DNA from: Siphonodentalium dalli | Taxonomy: Eukaryota > Mollusca > Scaphopoda > Gadilida > Siphonodentaliidae | Assembly (NCBI GenBank): GCA_032622095.1 | Contig: CP136067.1 | Location: 93,548,707-93,612,706, forward strand | Length of the DNA stretch: 64,000 nt | Direction: 5' to 3' | In this document: piece by piece, positions 57,301 to 60,300 of the stretch | Layout: each line of letters begins with the position of its first letter | How positions within the stretch are numbered: the stretch's first letter is position 1 | Made by a program: the position numbers and the translations under genes | Notes under the pieces: model-generated | Databases searched by the model: none | Seen by the model: only the letters and a program-made list of their open reading frames with translations | What the model was told of the DNA's origin: nothing

Positions 57301-60300
57301 CAGTGACGTGCCATGGGCGTTGAACGTCAATGCATTGAGTCAATGGCTAATCACTAGAAGTAGGACAACTTGTTGAGTTTGATAGTTAATTTATGAGTTT
57401 TTAGAATTTCTCAAATATATCGCATGCAGGTTTCGGTACATGGTACTATGTCTTTAAATTTGCAGAAAATGATTTCCGACAGATATCACTTTTCTTGGTG
57501 CCAAAATACACCAAAAATATCCCTGAGGCGACAGGGGGTGGGTCGCGCACAAAAATTCCATATATGAGGCGGGGGTGGGTGGGTCATTTCACTTGGAAAA
57601 AATGCGTAAATGACCAAAAATGCAAATTTTTTCCTCCACTTAAAATCACTGCTTTTGTGCTCATGTAATCTTTTAATATCAACCATATGACACACTATGC
57701 TATTTAAAACATACTAACCAGAACTAACTACCATTTAGGGGTGTATGTATGCTGATGTATGTCAAAATTAATGTACCAGATTTCGACGGATGAAAGATAT
57801 ATTATATAAGCATAATTATGAAATGATTACCATCTTCTGTTCTTAATCCACTTAATGGATATTATTTGTTATCAAGATAAACTTGATGATACAAACAAAA
57901 ATAACAGTTCCACTATATTCCACTGGTTTAAAACTATAAAACAAAATAACTCATACAAAAAGTTCATACTATTTGGATAACAATATGAAAACTTAGCCTT
58001 TTGTGATATTAAATCAACCACAGTTATTATTCACAAGTCTAAGCAGTTAGGTACTGTACATATACATGTAATAAGGTAGTATATCTTGGAGTTCCAGTTA
58101 TTTGACTGCCAATACATATGGTATTGTAATTATTAGTTGTTTGTTCATTATTGGTTGCTTTGATATTCAATTTAGGATATAGCAGGATAGAGCAATGTAA
58201 CTATAAAAGTAGCTTTTGGTATTAAAGTCTCAACTTATTCCATATGCAACATAAAGCTAGAATATAAACATGACTAATATGAACTTTGTTCTTGAAACTA
58301 ATTATAAATCATACTAACCTGGATCAAACTGCACAGGTAATCTATGCAACTCTCTTCATGCGAACTTTCTCAGAGTCACATATCTCAACTGAACAGTCTG
58401 ATCCAGGATGCTTGTTCTTATAATGGGTTTCCATGTGATACGTCCAGTAAACCACATTGCACAGGGGGAACCTACATGTATACAGACGGTTTGTACAAGG
58501 TGACCGTGGCTTGGATATCTCTGCTGGCTTTAAACTAAACTTTATACTCTGATAATAAGTTAATAATACTACCAATTTTTCGCTAATATTGGTATATGTC
58601 AATCTGCAAACCAACATGACATACATACATGTATTTAGACTGAGCTGCTGTGAGTGTGACTTTCCTTGGCTTGGGTCCCAGATGAAATTTGTTCTACCCC
58701 TATTACTACAGTATTACTATTGGGCCTTGACTCTAAAACATCTTATACTATTGTTATATAAAAGAATATGGAGTTATTGAGGATATCAGGAAATGTATTA
58801 CCTCGTAATTATTATGTTTTATGGCATTATGCCCAATGTTTTTAAGTGCATGCGTTCAGCATTTCCACATTTTATACTAATATAATTATCTCCCTTTAGA
58901 GCAGTTTAGAGGTTTACTAAAATGCTGGGAATAGTATTAAATAATAAGAAATGGAACAATTCTTTGCTAGGCTTTGATTTGGTTTATATTTTATGTTTTT
59001 TGTAAGATTTTGGGGGGTGGGTCCCAAAAATTGGGTGGAAAAAAAAGAAAAAAATTGCAGGTAGAGGGGTGGTGGGTCCCCGAAAGGGGCAAAAACATTT
59101 TTTTCGCCCTATATATGTAAATTTTTTCCGCGACCCCCCCCCCCTGGAGGCGACAGATTTTTCTGAAAATATTTATTTCATATGGGGTCACTGACCTAAT
59201 ATGGGTTCATACACCATCGCTATTTGTTGATGCTGATTGGCTAATCGCAAGAGCCGACATAATGAATTCTCTTATATAGCCTTGCATGTATAAGAGAATT
59301 GACCTAACAACATTTACCTTGACCTTTGTAAGCCAGTGCATTCTCCAATATATGTGAGACTCCCTTATATAGGCTCACTATTGGAGACTTTCATATATAG
59401 GAGATTGCATTTGCACATGATCTTTCATGCTGCACCAGTGCCGCTCCTGTCTTGAACTCTCAGAGCTTTCCGATGAATGGCAACAAGCCATATTTCCCAC
59501 TAAATCCTGAAAAATTACCAATAATTCTGTTGTGGTTAAGGAGTCGATTAGTTAGGGCATTAATGTATCTCATTTTGTGGGTGGAGGAAAGACTTGTAAG
59601 GGAAGAAACCACATACAGCTATAATTAATCTAATTAATCGACCCTCCTTAACAGTATTACCACAGTACTCAACCAAGTTCATGTGATCAACCATGTCAAT
59701 TATACCGCTGCCGACCACGGTGTCATGTTGCATTCATGGTTAGACCAACTTAGACTGTATTCTTCATGCGATGTTTATATGAATTTTATTGTTTATTTTT
59801 AAGTTGACATTGTAACAACACCAGAGAATTTGTCATTTTTGACATGGAGTGATGCTGAATTGATGAAATAATTGATTAATGTCTGCCAGTGAATTTATGA
59901 AATTTTGTTTTGTGTTTAGATAACTCGCTGTTTTTGAAGTCGCAAACAAAATTTAACATGGCAGCAATTTACTTTGTTATCGCAGTTAAAAATATTAATG
60001 TGGTACGATTACTGGTGGATACCGGATATTGACCACTAGCATTCGGGTGGTACCACTTGACTGCGGTCATTAGGCCACAGGAAGTTGATTCTCTGTTTCT
60101 CAGACACTTTTTTTCCCAAAGCAGGCAGGCAGGCAGATTTTTATATTTATTTTTTATGGCCAAAATTTACCGGCAGGCAGGTTTTTATTACCATATTTTA
60201 TGACCAAAATTTCCCGGCAGGCAGGTTTTTATTTGTTTATCCTAAAATTGTAAAACCAATGTTCGGACATTGAAACATGACTACTTGATTTGATTTTAAT

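Noticed and set aside
57180-59230. A complete transposon bounded by the GGCGACAG segments
   Set aside because: The inverted segments are short and low in complexity, and no target duplication could be found.
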